Below are positions 63,735 to 64,000 of a DNA stretch of 64,000 nt, one piece after another. A program made the position numbers and the translations under genes. The first letter of the stretch is position 1, and each line of letters begins with the position of its first letter. Source of the DNA: Acanthosepion esculentum (Eukaryota > Mollusca > Cephalopoda > Sepiida > Sepiidae); contig OZ038492.1 in the NCBI GenBank assembly GCA_964036315.1, positions 33,393,118-33,457,117 on the forward strand. Reading direction: 5' to 3'. The notes beneath the pieces were generated by a model that saw only the letters and a list, made by a program, of their open reading frames with translations, did not search any database and was not told the origin of the DNA.

Positions 63735-64000
63735 ACCCATATTACAAACTTCCACATTTCCAGTAAAGCATATTATGCTCCCCCAAGACTTGCAACTTGT
63801 GCACACGAGCACTGTCCTCTAGTTGTTCAGAGTTTTTATACTCGAGCTCAAAGTTGGCAAGATGCTGTCTCACCTGTGCAGCATGTACTATGGTTTCATT
63901 GGTGTAGATGTCGTCAATGTAAGCTGACATCACTTGGTGAATTGTCTCATCCTTAGCACAGCATCCACGATGACTTTCATGATGGCTGGCACCACATTGA
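63735..64000 (-). pseudogene. Reverse transcriptase fragment with YIDDI box, cut by the window end
   Basis: The minus strand reads NVVPAIMKVIVDAVLRM from the window edge, then after a frame change MSAYIDDIYTNETIVHAAQV (63933 downward), RQHLANFELEYKNSEQLEDS, ARVHKLQVLGEHNML. YIDDI is the catalytic YxDD box of LTR-type reverse transcriptases; the following LxxFGL-like and LGL-V-W blocks match the RT-to-connection region of retrotransposon polyproteins. The 5' part lies outside the window. A frameshift ahead of the catalytic box suggests decay. Confidence 0.7.

Overview
The window looks like AT-rich, intron- or intergene-type DNA from an animal. A mollusc, possibly a cephalopod, is my best guess. 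The reasons are the many long (TA)n and (TG)n runs, tRNA- and 5S-rRNA-derived SINEs, CR1-like LINEs, hAT, pogo and Helitron remnants, and LTR pieces, with no bacterial-style genes. The species assignment is an inference from repeat style, not from a gene. I found no intact protein-coding gene and no intact RNA gene. Nearly all open frames of 60-160 codons are chance frames or decayed transposons.

Layout. 1-18 kb: a CpG-containing segment with a CR1-like LINE (890-2515), several C-terminal pieces of a second LINE family, inverted-repeat elements (3.5-4.2 kb), 5S-SINE copies, two LTR-like repeats (4.8 and 12.2 kb), and a minus-strand LINE at 9.84-11.77 kb broken by two later insertions, one a 914-bp solo LTR with a 4-bp target duplication. 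About 17.8-18.1 kb holds a promoter-like stretch with two CCAAT boxes and a splice-donor match. 20-48 kb: CpG-poor DNA with tRNA-SINEs, two hAT-type elements with near-perfect target duplications, a large fold-back (29.2-30.4 kb), two copies of an unclassified 1-kb repeat, a 669-bp insertion with an 11-bp target duplication, a second-family LINE with an RT motif, a pogo-type MITE and a minus-strand LTR-retrotransposon remnant. 48-53 kb: microsatellites and unassigned DNA. 53.6-57.9 kb: a decayed Helitron helicase gene split by a 98-copy, 31-bp tandem array. 58-64 kb: a LINE copy, a full-length 5S-SINE with target duplication, a candidate exon with CpGs, and a truncated minus-strand reverse transcriptase at the edge.

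The most interesting points are (i) the 31-bp satellite, which appears to have been born from a 12-bp direct repeat inside a Helitron helicase gene; (ii) a loss of CpG from left to right, visible inside copies of the same SINE and LINE and suggesting a germline-methylated transcription unit beginning near 18 kb on the plus strand; (iii) a 5S-rRNA-headed SINE family; and (iv) a hammerhead-ribozyme-like motif in the tRNA-SINE tails. The genes do not work together as a pathway. The organisation is one of layered transposon insertions, whose order can be read from nesting.
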